Below are positions 28,671-38,319 of a stretch of DNA of 64,000 bases, in pieces. Below the pieces are notes generated by a model. The model searched no databases and was not told where the DNA came from. It saw only the letters and a program-made list of their open reading frames with translations. Position 1 is the stretch's first letter, and each line of letters begins with the position of its first letter. The stretch spans positions 4,537,001 through 4,601,000 of the forward strand of contig NZ_CP049017.1 in NCBI RefSeq assembly GCF_014236795.1, read 5' to 3'. The position numbers and the translations under genes are program-made. Origin of the DNA: Xanthomonas theicola (GTDB lineage: Bacteria > Pseudomonadota > Gammaproteobacteria > Xanthomonadales > Xanthomonadaceae).

Positions 28671-29606
28671 GTGGCCCTGTTCGCGGCCATGGCCGGCGCC
28701 GGCGGCGTGCTCTACGACGGCTTCCTGTCGCCGCAGGTGTTCGCCAACCTGCTGATCGACAATGCCTTCCTGTGCATCGCCGCGGTTGGCATGAGCTTGG
28801 TGATCCTCAGCGGCGGCATCGACCTGTCGGTGGGCGCGGTGATCGCCTTCACCACAGTGCTGTCGGCCTCGCTGGTGCAGCGCCACGGCTGGTCGCCCCT
28901 GGCGGTGATCCCGCTGGTGCTGCTGCTCGGGGCGCTGTTCGGCGCGTTCATGGGCATGCTGATCCAGCGCTACCGGCTGCAGCCGTTCGTGGTGACCCTG
29001 GCCGGCATGTTCCTGGCGCGCGGCGCCAGCTATCTGATCAGCGTCGACTCGATCCCGATCGACGCGCCGCTGTACGTGGCCATCGCCCAGTTCCGGGTGC
29101 CGATCGGCGCCGGCGCCTCGCTGTCGATCGGCGCGCTGATCGCGCTGGCCACGGTGGCGCTGGGCATGTGGCTGGCGCACTGCACGCGTTTTGGCCGCGG
29201 CGTGTACGCCCTGGGCGGCAGCGAGGCCTCGGCGCGGCTGATGGGCCTGCCGGTGGCCGCCCTCCAGATCAAGGTCTACGCCTTCAGCGGCGGCTGTTCG
29301 GCGCTGGCCGGGGTGGTGTGCACGTTCTACATGCTGTCCGGCTACAGCCTGCACGCGCTGGGCCTGGAACTGGACGCGATCGCCGCGGTGGTGATCGGCG
29401 GCACCCTGCTGGCCGGCGGCAGCGGCTACGTGATCGGCACCTTGTTCGGGGTGCTGATCCTGGGCGTGATCCAGACCCTGATCGTGTTCGACGGCACGCT
29501 CAGCGCGTGGTGGACGCGCATCGTGATCGGCGCGCTGCTGCTGCTGTTCTGCCTGCTGCAGCGGCTGTTGACCCGGCGCCCTCGGACCACCGGAGAGCAC
29601 GCATGA
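28671..29606 (+). CDS. Sugar ABC transporter permease, YjfF-like, start disrupted
   Basis: Homology to YjfF begins upstream of the first usable in-frame start. The residues ARLPLAITVALFAAMAG match the family N-terminus and run in this frame back to 28584, just after an in-frame TGA. The natural ATG at 28580 (ATGAGCGCG, overlapping the YtfT stop) is one base out of frame with it. Either one base was lost or gained next to the start, or an unusual start (CTG 28638, GTG 28671) is used. The body is intact: DNAFLCIAAVGMSLVILSGG, IDLSVGAVIAF, YALGGSEASARLMGLP and DGTLSAWWTRIVIGALLLLF. Coordinates use the GTG; the ancestral gene probably spanned 28580-29606. Confidence 0.75.
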   Translation: MALFAAMAGAGGVLYDGFLSPQVFANLLIDNAFLCIAAVGMSLVILSGGIDLSVGAVIAFTTVLSASLVQRHGWSPLAVIPLVLLLGALFGAFMGMLIQRYRLQPFVVTLAGMFLARGASYLISVDSIPIDAPLYVAIAQFRVPIGAGASLSIGALIALATVALGMWLAHCTRFGRGVYALGGSEASARLMGLPVAALQIKVYAFSGGCSALAGVVCTFYMLSGYSLHALGLELDAIAAVVIGGTLLAGGSGYVIGTLFGVLILGVIQTLIVFDGTLSAWWTRIVIGALLLLFCLLQRLLTRRPRTTGEHA

Positions 29607-29968
29607 GCGGACATCCGAACCCATGCGGGCACCTGCGCGCGGCGCGCGTTCCTGCACTACGGCGGCGCCTCGCTGGGGGCGGTGCCGGCCGCCACTATCT
29701 GTCGTCCTGCGTGTTGCTGTATGCCGCCACCGGCGGCGAGTCGGTACGGTGCAAGGCCGGCGCGCTGGTCGCCGCCGCGCGTGACGACGAGATCGACGGC
29801 GATCCGCGGCAACGGCGGATCGCCGACGTCTTCTGGAACACGGCCACGGTGCTGGCGCGCAACGTGCCCCCGGCGCTGCCTCCCCTGCGCGTGGACATCG
29901 CCGGCTTCGGCGCGTGGGCCATGCCACTGCCGATCGTCGCGTTGGACCTGCCAACCGCCATGGACTGA
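29603..29968 (+). pseudogene. Possible GH127 (beta-L-arabinofuranosidase) remnant
   Basis: A 121-residue frame overlaps the permease stop by ATGA. An out-of-frame stretch near the start reads RAFLHYGGASLGAVPAA, like a twin-arginine signal. The frame itself then has GRHYLSSCVLLYAATGGESV, resembling the GHYLSACALLYAATGD region of GH127/DUF1680 enzymes. Then come RQRRIADVFWNTATVLARNV and PPLRVDIAGFG. GH127 enzymes are about 600-800 residues, so most of the gene is gone. Release of L-arabinose by such an enzyme would suit the operon. The family call is tentative. Confidence 0.4.
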
Positions 29969-30055
29969 CACCGCCCGCCGCGTTCGGCCGCCACCGGCAC
30001 CTAAGCTAGTACAAAGCGTAACGATCCCGTTTACCGCCCTGGGAGGGGTACTGTC

Positions 30056-33000
30056 ATGAAGAGAACGCGTTGCGGTTCCAATCTGCCCGCGCGCAGCCTG
30101 CTGTGCTGCGCCCTGGCGAGCTGCCTGTTCACAGCGATGCCGGCGCTGGCGCAGTCCAGCAGCGCGACCCTGCGCGGCCAGGTGGCCGCCGCCCAGGCCG
30201 GCACCGAAGTCACCGTCACCAACACCGCCACCGGCTCGGTGCGGCGCGCGCAGGTGGCCGCCAACGGCAACTACACCATTGTCGGCCTGCCGCCGGGGAC
30301 CTATACGGTCGAGGCCAACGGCGTCAGCCGCACGGTGACGCTGCAGGTCGCCTCCTCGTCCACGGTCGACCTCGATGCCGGCACGACGGCCGCGCCGGGT
30401 GGCGCCGCGACCACGCTGGACACGGTCACCGTCACCGCGCCGCCGACGCTCAAGGACGTGAAGACCTCGGAAGTGGGCAACGTGGTGTCGCTGCACCAGA
30501 TCCAGCAGCTGCCGCAGGCCACGCGCAACTTCCTCGAGTTCGCCGACACCGTGCCGGGCATGGTGTTCACCGTCGACGGCAGCGGCAACACCAAGCTGCG
30601 CGGCGGCGCCTCCAACGCCAGCGCCGGCAACCTGTACATCGACGGTGTCGGCCAGAAGAGCTACGTGCGCAGCGGCGGCATCGCCGGCCAGAGCGACACC
30701 CAGGGCAATCCGTTCCCGCAGCTGGCGATCGGCGAATACAAGGTCATCACGTCCAACTACAAGGCCGAGTACGGCCAGATCAGCGGCGCGGCGATCACCG
30801 CGGCGACCAAGTCCGGCAGCAACCAGTTCCACGGCGAGGCGTTCTACCGCTATACCGACCAGGACCTGCGCGACAAGCGTCCGGACGAGGAGAAGAACGG
30901 CAAGATCGATTCGCAGACCAAGGAGTACGGCTTCGCCCTGGGCGGCCCGATCATCCAGGACCGCATGCACTTCTTCGTGGCCTACGAGGGCAAGGAGAAC
31001 GTGGTGCCCAAGAGCGTGCAGGCCCAGGCCAATGCGCTGCCCTACGTTGGCTTCCTGCCGTCCAACCTGTCCAGCCAGTACGGCGCGGCGAACCTGCCGT
31101 TCACCGAAGATCTGTTCTTCGGCAAGATCGACTTCGAGCCGACCGATCGCGACCGCATCGAGCTGAGCGCCCTGTATCGGGACGAGACGCAGATTGCCAA
31201 CATCGGCGGCTTCAGCACGCCCGAGCAGGCCGTCGACAAGATCAACAAGGACAAGCGCTCCAACCTGCGCTGGCAGCACAGCGGCGACAACTGGTTCAAC
31301 GAATTGATCGTGGGCACCGAGGACTCGAAGAACAATCCGACGGCCAGAAACTTCGGCAATGGCATCCGCTACATCTATCTGTCGCCGCGCGCCAACTCCA
31401 ACGATATCGATGAATACCCGTTCCTGCTCACTGGCCCGGCCGGTGGTCTCAGTGTGCAGCGCAAGAGCCAGAAGGGCTGGTTCCTGCAGAACGACCTGAC
31501 CTTCACCAGCTTCGAGTGGCATGGCGAGCACACCATCAAGATGGGTGTGAGCTACAAGGACGTCAAACTGATCGCGCAAGACGCGGCAGCGGTGAATCCG
31601 CAGTTCGCCTATGCCGTCGATGCCAATGGCGTGGCCGCCACGCCCTACCGGGTGGATTTCGTCGGCCCGTACAACGTCCCCGGGCAAAAGGCCACGGTGG
31701 AGTCGCCGTCCAGGCAGTACGGCATCTACATCCAGGACGACTGGGCCGCCACCGACAAGCTGATGATCAACGCCGGTGTGCGCTATGACTACGAGGACAC
31801 CCCGGCCTATACCCGATTCCGTCACCCACAGGCTTTCGTCGACGCGCTGTATGGCGACGACCCCGACCTTCCCGGCCAGCAGCCCTGGGCCAACCGCCTG
31901 CTGCCCAGCGGCATCGACGTGGCCGACTACATCAGCACCGGCCACAACCGCAAGAACTTCAAGGATGCCTGGGCGCCGCGCCTGGGCTTCTCCTACGACC
32001 TCTTCGGCGACGAGCGCGCGGTGCTGCACGGCGGCGCCGGCCGTTCCTACGACCGCAACCTGTTCGAGCAGTTGGCGCTGGAAACCAGCAAGGGCGCCCT
32101 GGCGCCGGTGGCGGTGTACTTCCAGAACCCGGCGACCGGCACCTGCTACAAGGCGGACCGGATCTGCACCGCGTGGGACCCGCGCTATCTCAACGGGGTG
32201 GGTCAGCTGACCTCGATCCCCGGCGTCAGCGGCAACGGCGAGATGTTCATGTTCAACAACAAGCTCAAGACCCCGTACAGCGATCAATACAGCATCGGCA
32301 TCAGCAACCAGGTCGGCGATTGGTTCACCGATATGACCTTCCAGCGTGTGCTCAGCTATGACGGCTTCGTCATGTCGCTGATCAACCGCTATCCAGACGG
32401 GTCCTACTTCCAGAACGGCAGCATCCCCTGGGGCGAGCCGGTGCCGGGTTACCAGAACACCATCATCGGCGACAACGGGCTGGAACAGCGCAGCAGCCAG
32501 GTGCTGCTGTCGGCGGAGAAGCCGTACACCAAGGAATCGGGCTGGGGCCTGACCCTGGCCTACACTCACACCAGCGCGCGCCAGAACCGCCAGATCGACG
32601 AACCGTACGCGCTCGACAAGGCGACGATCCACGACTATCCGTTCGTGAAGTCCAATGCCGTGGCGGCGCACCGCTTCGTCGCCTCCGGCTCGATCGACGG
32701 CCCGTGGGGCGTCACCTTCGGCGCCAAGGTGGTGCTGGCCACGCCCGAGCCGATCAACACCATCGCCTGCTACGGCAAGGTCGACGCGGATGGCGGCACC
32801 TGCCAGCAGATCGGCGTGGTGCCGCCGGGCAGCGGCAAGTTCCTGCTCGGCGGCAAGATCTGGCGCTATCGCACGGTCGATTTCCAGGCCAGCAAGGACT
32901 TCACCGTGTACAACGACTTCAAGCTGTCGGCACGCATCAACCTGCTCAACGCCTTCAACTTCAAGAACTATGCCTCGTACGTCTACAACGGCTTTGGGAG

Positions 33001-33097
33001 CAACGGTCGCCTGGATCCAAACATCACCATCAACAAGACCGGCGATATCAGTTACGTGCCGCGCACCGTGACGTTCGAGATCGGCGCCAAGTTTTGA
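30056..33097 (+). CDS. Oar-type TonB-dependent receptor with carboxypeptidase-regulatory domain
   Basis: The 1013-residue outer-membrane protein has a signal peptide (1-32, ending AMPALAQ). A CarboxypepD_reg/SpaA-like domain follows at about 36-105 (TLRGQVAAAQAGTEVTVTNT, VGLPPGTYTVEANG). A plug at about 120-240 contains LPQATRNFLEFADTVPGMVF and EYGQISGAAITAATKSGSNQ, and a large barrel ends in aromatic Phe (TFEIGAKF). This Oar-like layout is common for carbohydrate or peptide uptake in Xanthomonas. A well-placed GGGAGGGG precedes the ATG. Standing between the arabinose operon and glycan hydrolases, it probably imports an oligosaccharide; the ligand is inferred. Confidence 0.9.
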   Translation: MKRTRCGSNLPARSLLCCALASCLFTAMPALAQSSSATLRGQVAAAQAGTEVTVTNTATGSVRRAQVAANGNYTIVGLPPGTYTVEANGVSRTVTLQVASSSTVDLDAGTTAAPGGAATTLDTVTVTAPPTLKDVKTSEVGNVVSLHQIQQLPQATRNFLEFADTVPGMVFTVDGSGNTKLRGGASNASAGNLYIDGVGQKSYVRSGGIAGQSDTQGNPFPQLAIGEYKVITSNYKAEYGQISGAAITAATKSGSNQFHGEAFYRYTDQDLRDKRPDEEKNGKIDSQTKEYGFALGGPIIQDRMHFFVAYEGKENVVPKSVQAQANALPYVGFLPSNLSSQYGAANLPFTEDLFFGKIDFEPTDRDRIELSALYRDETQIANIGGFSTPEQAVDKINKDKRSNLRWQHSGDNWFNELIVGTEDSKNNPTARNFGNGIRYIYLSPRANSNDIDEYPFLLTGPAGGLSVQRKSQKGWFLQNDLTFTSFEWHGEHTIKMGVSYKDVKLIAQDAAAVNPQFAYAVDANGVAATPYRVDFVGPYNVPGQKATVESPSRQYGIYIQDDWAATDKLMINAGVRYDYEDTPAYTRFRHPQAFVDALYGDDPDLPGQQPWANRLLPSGIDVADYISTGHNRKNFKDAWAPRLGFSYDLFGDERAVLHGGAGRSYDRNLFEQLALETSKGALAPVAVYFQNPATGTCYKADRICTAWDPRYLNGVGQLTSIPGVSGNGEMFMFNNKLKTPYSDQYSIGISNQVGDWFTDMTFQRVLSYDGFVMSLINRYPDGSYFQNGSIPWGEPVPGYQNTIIGDNGLEQRSSQVLLSAEKPYTKESGWGLTLAYTHTSARQNRQIDEPYALDKATIHDYPFVKSNAVAAHRFVASGSIDGPWGVTFGAKVVLATPEPINTIACYGKVDADGGTCQQIGVVPPGSGKFLLGGKIWRYRTVDFQASKDFTVYNDFKLSARINLLNAFNFKNYASYVYNGFGSNGRLDPNITINKTGDISYVPRTVTFEIGAKF

Positions 33098-33391
33098 TCC
33101 GCGGCCATGTGCGAGTATTTGCCGAGCTGGCGTTGGACGACCTTCGGCAGGCAACGCAACCATGGTATGGATTGTCGTCGCCCGTCATCCGGGATAGATC
33201 GACGGCGATGGGAAAGGCAATTGGCGCGGGGCGTGACGGCGCAAACAAGGGCATTTCGAGAAGACTCGCGTCCCGCGATCTGCCCACAGGTGCCAGTGCC
33301 GCCGATCAAGCCTGGTCGGTTGCGCGTATGGGGTCACGAAACCGCCTAGTCCGTCGGGATGGACCGACACCATTATGCAGGGGAAGGGAGA
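33098..33391. other. Gene-free stretch before the DUF5695 gene
   Basis: About 290 bases with no credible frame. It should contain the promoter for the following pair, but no clear boxes were found. Composition is less GC-rich than the flanks, which fits a junction with acquired DNA. Confidence 0.4.
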
Positions 33392-36124
33392 ATGAAGATG
33401 AAGATACTGTCTGGCGCCGCGTGGCTGTTGCTGTCCTGTTCGATCGTCGCGGCATGGGCCGCCGACGCGCCGGCAGCGGGACAATCGGCCCGAACGCGCG
33501 CGACCGAGCACCGCGTCGGCCCGTTCCGCATCGTCCTGCGTGCCGATACGCAGACGCTGGAGCGGCTGTCGCCTTCGGTCGAGCCGGACTTCAGTTTCGT
33601 GCCGACATCGCGCGCGGCGGCGCGGGCGGGAGACGGCTTCAACCATATCGGCGACCTTGACCTGCGCGTGCGGGCGCCGGGTGGGGCGTGGCGCGATTTC
33701 GCCTCGGCATGGTCGCGTAAAGTCATCCGCACACTTCCCGTCACGGGCAAGGTGATCGCCGCGGCGGACATCACCGCATCGATGGGTGCAGCGCCGCCCT
33801 TTGCGGTCGAGCGACGTTGGGTGGATGAAGACGGGCTGCTCGCGCTGCGCTTCCGCATCACCAACACATCGGGTGCCCCGCTGGAGATCGGTGCGCTGGC
33901 GATGCCGATGGTGTTCGACAACATCCTGACCGACCGCAACCTCGACCAGGCGCATACCCAGGCGAGCTTCGTCGACCCCTATATCGGACGCGATGCCGGC
34001 TATCTGCAGGTCACGCGGCTGAACGGCCGGGGGCCGGCACTGCTGGTGCTGCCGGCGAAAGACAGCCCGCTGGAAGCGTACGTCCCGCTCAAGATGCCGC
34101 AGGAAGAGGCGGCGGGGGCTGTATTCACCGAGAAGACGCCGCGATCGCAGTCGTTCGAGGGCTTCTACGCCTGGACGGTGCATTCGGCGGGCTTCGCGGA
34201 TCGCGAGTGGAAGGATGCCGGCGAGCAGTGGAACGCGCCGACCGCACGGACGCTGCGCGCCGGCGAGAGCATCGAGGTCGGTGTGCGGCTGGCCGAGACC
34301 GCTGGGGTCGCCGCGATCGACGCGACGCTGGCCGCACACGGCCGGCCGGTGACCATCGGTGTCCCCGGCTATGTCGTGCCGACCGACCAGCGTGCGCAGT
34401 TGTTCGTCAAGGCGCCCAGTCCGATCGCGGGGATCGACGTTCATCCGGCGGGCGCCATGACCGTGACCCCCGATGGCGCGCGTGGCGGCTGGACGCGCCT
34501 GGCGGTGCGGGGACGCGGATGGGGCCGGGTGCGGCTGACGCTGCACTACGCCAATGGCGAGCGGCAGACGGTGAACTATTTCGTCACCAAGCCGCTGGCG
34601 CAGGCGATGGCCGATCTCGGCCGCTTCTCGACGACGAAACAATGGTTCGAGGGGAAGGACGACCCGTTCGGTCGGTCGCCGGCGATCCTGAGCTACGACC
34701 GCGAGGCCGAGAAGATCGTCACCGTCGACCACCGCGTGTGGATCGCGGGGATGAGCGACGAGGGCGGCGCCGGCCCCTGGGTCGCGGCGGTCGCCAAGCA
34801 GCTCGACAATCCCGATGCCGGCGAGATCGCGAAGATCGAACGGCTGATCGACGAGACCGTCGTCGGTCGGCTCCAGATCGCCGACGGCAAGCATGCCGGT
34901 GCGGTGCGCAAGAGCCTGTTCTATTACGACCCCGTCAAGTTTCCCGGCCTCTATCCCGATCAGGATCACCAGAAATGGCGCTGGGCGTGGGACAAGAAGG
35001 AGGCCGATCGGCTCGACCGCTCGTACAACTATCCGCACCTTGCCGCCGCCTACTGGGTGATGTACCGGCTCGCGCGCAACCACGACGGACTCGTCACCCG
35101 CCACGACTGGCATTGGTACCTCGCCCAAGCGAACCTGACGATCGTGGCGATGATGCGCGATGCGGGCCTCTACGCCGAGTTCGGACTGATGGAAGGCGAC
35201 GTCTTCGTCGACATCCTCAAGGACCTGAAGCGTGAGGGGATGACCGCGGAAGCCGACACGCTCACCCGGCTGATGCAGGCGCGCGCGACGCATTGGCGCA
35301 GCTTGAAGTACCCGTTCGGGTCGGAGATGCCGTGGGATTCGACCGGCCAGCCCGAAGTCTATGCCTGGATGCGCTACTTCGGCTATCAGACGCAGGCCGA
35401 CCAGACGCGCGACGTCATCCTCGCCTACACCCCGACGGTGCCGAACTGGGGCTATAACGGCAACGCGCGGCGCTATTGGGACTTCGGCACCGCAGGCAAG
35501 TGGGAGCGGACCGAGCGGCAGATCCACCATTACGGATCGGCGCTGAACGCCGTACCGCTGTTCGATGCGTTCCGCCGCAATCCTGCCGACCTCCATCTGC
35601 TGCGCGTCGCCTATGGCGGGACGATGGGCGGCATTGCCAACATCGATCGCGATGGATTCTCCTCGACTGCGTTCCATGCCTGGCCCGACATCATGAAGCC
35701 CGATCCGTACAGCGGCGACTTCGGCATGGGCTTCTTCGGCCACGCTTATGCCGCTGCGACCTATGTTGTGAACGACCCGACGCTCGGCTGGCTCGGTTTC
35801 GGCGGCGACGTGACGGAGGCGAAGGGTGTCGTGCGCATCGTGCCGCGCGACACCAGCCGGTCGCGGCTGTTCGTCGCGCCCGCCGGGCAGTGGATCACGC
35901 TGGAAGCGGGCAAGATCGCGAGCGCGACCTGGGACCCGGCGCTGCGGCGGATTACGCTGACGCTCGATCCAGTCGACCGTTTCACCCCCGCGGCGCGGGT
36001 GCTCGTCGAGGCGACGGTGGCGGGTGCGACGCCGATGATGGTCGTCGATGGCCGGCTCGAGCGCGGCGCCTACACCGTGCCTCTCGCCACGGGGCCACGC
36101 ACCATCACGCTGGCCGTTCACTGA
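33392..36124 (+). CDS. DUF5695-type secreted protein, putative glycoside hydrolase
   Basis: The 910-residue product has a signal peptide (about 1-24, ending VAAWAADAPA). A beta-rich N-terminal region is followed by a long alpha-helical region from about 400 with VNYFVTKPLAQAMADLGRFS, TTKQWFEGKDDPFGRSP, SYNYPHLAAAYWVMYRLARN, GSEMPWDSTGQPEVYAWMRY and NWGYNGNARRYWDF. These match the DUF5695 family as I know it, an (alpha/alpha)6-barrel-like protein found with glycan enzymes. Asp/Glu residues in LMEGDVF and PWDSTGQ are candidate catalytic residues. The start MKMKIL has GGGAAGGGAG upstream. A GH42 gene follows after 47 bases. Activity is unknown. Codons (many TAT, CAT, GTC) differ somewhat from neighbouring genes. 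Confidence 0.75.
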   Translation: MKMKILSGAAWLLLSCSIVAAWAADAPAAGQSARTRATEHRVGPFRIVLRADTQTLERLSPSVEPDFSFVPTSRAAARAGDGFNHIGDLDLRVRAPGGAWRDFASAWSRKVIRTLPVTGKVIAAADITASMGAAPPFAVERRWVDEDGLLALRFRITNTSGAPLEIGALAMPMVFDNILTDRNLDQAHTQASFVDPYIGRDAGYLQVTRLNGRGPALLVLPAKDSPLEAYVPLKMPQEEAAGAVFTEKTPRSQSFEGFYAWTVHSAGFADREWKDAGEQWNAPTARTLRAGESIEVGVRLAETAGVAAIDATLAAHGRPVTIGVPGYVVPTDQRAQLFVKAPSPIAGIDVHPAGAMTVTPDGARGGWTRLAVRGRGWGRVRLTLHYANGERQTVNYFVTKPLAQAMADLGRFSTTKQWFEGKDDPFGRSPAILSYDREAEKIVTVDHRVWIAGMSDEGGAGPWVAAVAKQLDNPDAGEIAKIERLIDETVVGRLQIADGKHAGAVRKSLFYYDPVKFPGLYPDQDHQKWRWAWDKKEADRLDRSYNYPHLAAAYWVMYRLARNHDGLVTRHDWHWYLAQANLTIVAMMRDAGLYAEFGLMEGDVFVDILKDLKREGMTAEADTLTRLMQARATHWRSLKYPFGSEMPWDSTGQPEVYAWMRYFGYQTQADQTRDVILAYTPTVPNWGYNGNARRYWDFGTAGKWERTERQIHHYGSALNAVPLFDAFRRNPADLHLLRVAYGGTMGGIANIDRDGFSSTAFHAWPDIMKPDPYSGDFGMGFFGHAYAAATYVVNDPTLGWLGFGGDVTEAKGVVRIVPRDTSRSRLFVAPAGQWITLEAGKIASATWDPALRRITLTLDPVDRFTPAARVLVEATVAGATPMMVVDGRLERGAYTVPLATGPRTITLAVH

Positions 36125-36171
36125 TGGCGCCGCTCCGGTTTCCACGACACTCAAAAAGGATGATGATCGAC

Positions 36172-38286
36172 ATGTGCCCTTTCCGTCGCTGGTTGGCAAT
36201 CCTCGCCTTGCTGCTGCCGATCCCCGCGTTCGCCGATGCGCAGCCGCCGCACCCGGTCAAGCTGGACACGATCCTGTACGGCGCGGCCTATTACAACGAA
36301 TATGTCCCCGTCTCCATTCGCGAAGGCCGGCTGGAGAAGGACATCGCACTGATGAAGCAGGCGGGGATCAGCGTCGTGCGGATGGGGGAGTCGACCTGGG
36401 CGACGTGGGAGCCGGTGGAAGGGCAGATCGACTTCGCCTGGATGGACCGGATCGTCGCGGCGATGGGCAAGGCGGGGATCAAGGTGATCCTGGGCACGCC
36501 GACCTATTCGATTCCCGTCTGGATGTACGCCAAGCACCCCGACATCCTCGCCCGCCCGCTCGGCGGCGGCGAGACGGGCTATGGCATGCGCCAGAACATG
36601 AACATCGACGATCCCAACTACCGGCGTTACGCCGAGCGGATCGTCGTCGCGCTGGCGCGCCATTACCGCGACAACCCGACCGTGATCGGCTGGCAGCTCG
36701 ACAACGAGACCAGCGCCTACGGGTCGTCCAATCCCAGCGTCCACCGCGACTTCATCGAATGGCTGAAGGCGCGCTACGGGACCACCCAGGCGCTCAACGA
36801 CGCGTGGCTGCTGACCTATTGGGGCCAGAACGTCGACAAATGGGAGAACATGCCCACCCGCGACAAGGCCAACAACCCCAGCTACAAGCTCGCCTGGTCG
36901 CGCTTCCAGCAGTTCCGCGCCTCGCGCTTCATCGCCTGGCAGGCGGAGCTGGTGCGGGGCAATGCACGCGCGGACCAGTTCGTGTTCCAGAACCACACGC
37001 ACCAGACCGAGCCGGAGGTCGACGCCCACGCCATGGACAAGGCCACCGACGTCACCGGCACCGACATCTATTTCGAATGGCAGGGCGCCTATGACGGCTG
37101 GACCCAGACGCTGCAGGGCGACCTGGCGCGGTCGGTCAAGAAGAAGAACTATTTCGTCGTCGAGACCAACGCCCAGACCACCGGCTGGGACGCGCGGCGC
37201 CAGTTGCCGCCCTACGACGGGCAGATGTACCAGGACGTGTTCGCCAACGTCGCCAACGGCGCCAACATGGTGTCCTACTGGCACTGGGCGTCGCTGCACA
37301 ACGGGCAGGAGATCTACTGGAAGGGCGTGCTCGGCCACGACCTGAAGCCCAACCGCGCCTATGCCGAGGTGTCGCGGGTCGGCAACGACCTGAAGCGCGT
37401 CGGCCCCGAACTGGTCGACCTGACGAAGAAGAACGAGGTCGCGATCCTCTACAGCGTCGATTCGATGAACGCGCTGACCTTCATGCCCTATGGCGATCCC
37501 AATTATTTCGGGGTGATGCGCCAGTTCCACCAGGCACTGTACAAGGCGAACGTCGGCACCGACTTCATCGCCGCCAACGAGGCCGACTTCACCGGCTACA
37601 AGCTGCTGATCGTGCCCGCGCTCTACATCGCCGACGATGCGCTGCTCGCGAAGATCGGCGATTTCGTCCGGCAGGGTGGCCATGTCGTGATGACCTTCAA
37701 GAGCGGCGTCGCGAACGGCGAATCGATGGTCCGTACCGACACCGCGCCAGGGCCGCTGCGCGAGGTGGCCGGAGTCAGCTACCAGGAGGTCTCGACCCTG
37801 CCGAACCCGCTGAAGTTCAAGGGTGATCCGTTCAACGTCGGCCGGGGCAATAGCGCGTCGACGATCGCCGAGTTCCTGAAGTTGGAGGGTGCCGAGGCGC
37901 TCGCCACCTACGACCATCCCTTCTTCGGGCAATGGCCGGCGGTGACGCGCCACGGCTATGGCAAGGGCAGCCTGATCTATGAGGGCACGGTGCTCGACGA
38001 TAAGGTGCAGGCCGCGATCCTGACCGAGGAGCTCAAGCGGCTCGGCCTGTATGGCGCCGACCAGCAACTGCCAGCCAGCGTCCGGATCAAGCATGCCACC
38101 AGCCGCGCCGGCCGGCCCCTGCATTTCCTGTTCAATTATTCCTCCGAGCCGGTGACGGTGGCCTATGCCCATGGCGACGCGCGCGACCTGCTGTCGGGCC
38201 GCACGCTTGCCAAGGGGGCGACGATGAGCATACCCGCCTGGGGCGTGGTGATCGCCGAGGAGGGCAAGGCATCGCCGCGCCGATGA
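36172..38286 (+). CDS. GH42 beta-galactosidase, secreted
   Basis: The 704-residue enzyme has a signal peptide (MCPFRRWLAILALLLPIPAF) and the GH42 TIM barrel. The start YGAAYYNEYVPVSIREGRLE, VVRMGESTWATWEPVEGQID and IGWQLDNETSAYG carry the acid/base Glu179. The nucleophile Glu331 is in YFVVETNAQTTGWD. A GH42 trimerisation domain and a C-terminal beta domain follow. AAAAAGGA lies eleven bases before ATG 36172; ATGs at 36160 and 36163 would be too close to that site. GH42 enzymes cleave beta-galactosides, including galactan-derived oligosaccharides. With the TonB receptor and DUF5695 protein this suggests galactan or arabinogalactan breakdown. Confidence 0.88.
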   Translation: MCPFRRWLAILALLLPIPAFADAQPPHPVKLDTILYGAAYYNEYVPVSIREGRLEKDIALMKQAGISVVRMGESTWATWEPVEGQIDFAWMDRIVAAMGKAGIKVILGTPTYSIPVWMYAKHPDILARPLGGGETGYGMRQNMNIDDPNYRRYAERIVVALARHYRDNPTVIGWQLDNETSAYGSSNPSVHRDFIEWLKARYGTTQALNDAWLLTYWGQNVDKWENMPTRDKANNPSYKLAWSRFQQFRASRFIAWQAELVRGNARADQFVFQNHTHQTEPEVDAHAMDKATDVTGTDIYFEWQGAYDGWTQTLQGDLARSVKKKNYFVVETNAQTTGWDARRQLPPYDGQMYQDVFANVANGANMVSYWHWASLHNGQEIYWKGVLGHDLKPNRAYAEVSRVGNDLKRVGPELVDLTKKNEVAILYSVDSMNALTFMPYGDPNYFGVMRQFHQALYKANVGTDFIAANEADFTGYKLLIVPALYIADDALLAKIGDFVRQGGHVVMTFKSGVANGESMVRTDTAPGPLREVAGVSYQEVSTLPNPLKFKGDPFNVGRGNSASTIAEFLKLEGAEALATYDHPFFGQWPAVTRHGYGKGSLIYEGTVLDDKVQAAILTEELKRLGLYGADQQLPASVRIKHATSRAGRPLHFLFNYSSEPVTVAYAHGDARDLLSGRTLAKGATMSIPAWGVVIAEEGKASPRR

Positions 38287-38319
38287 CCGCCTTGCCGGAA
38301 TGGCTGATCGATCGCAGGG

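Noticed and set aside
29657..33163. A long minus-strand open frame opposite the TonB receptor
   Set aside because: It is antisense to a clear 1013-residue receptor and has a His/Val/Ala/Arg-rich composition typical of antisense shadow frames in GC-rich DNA.
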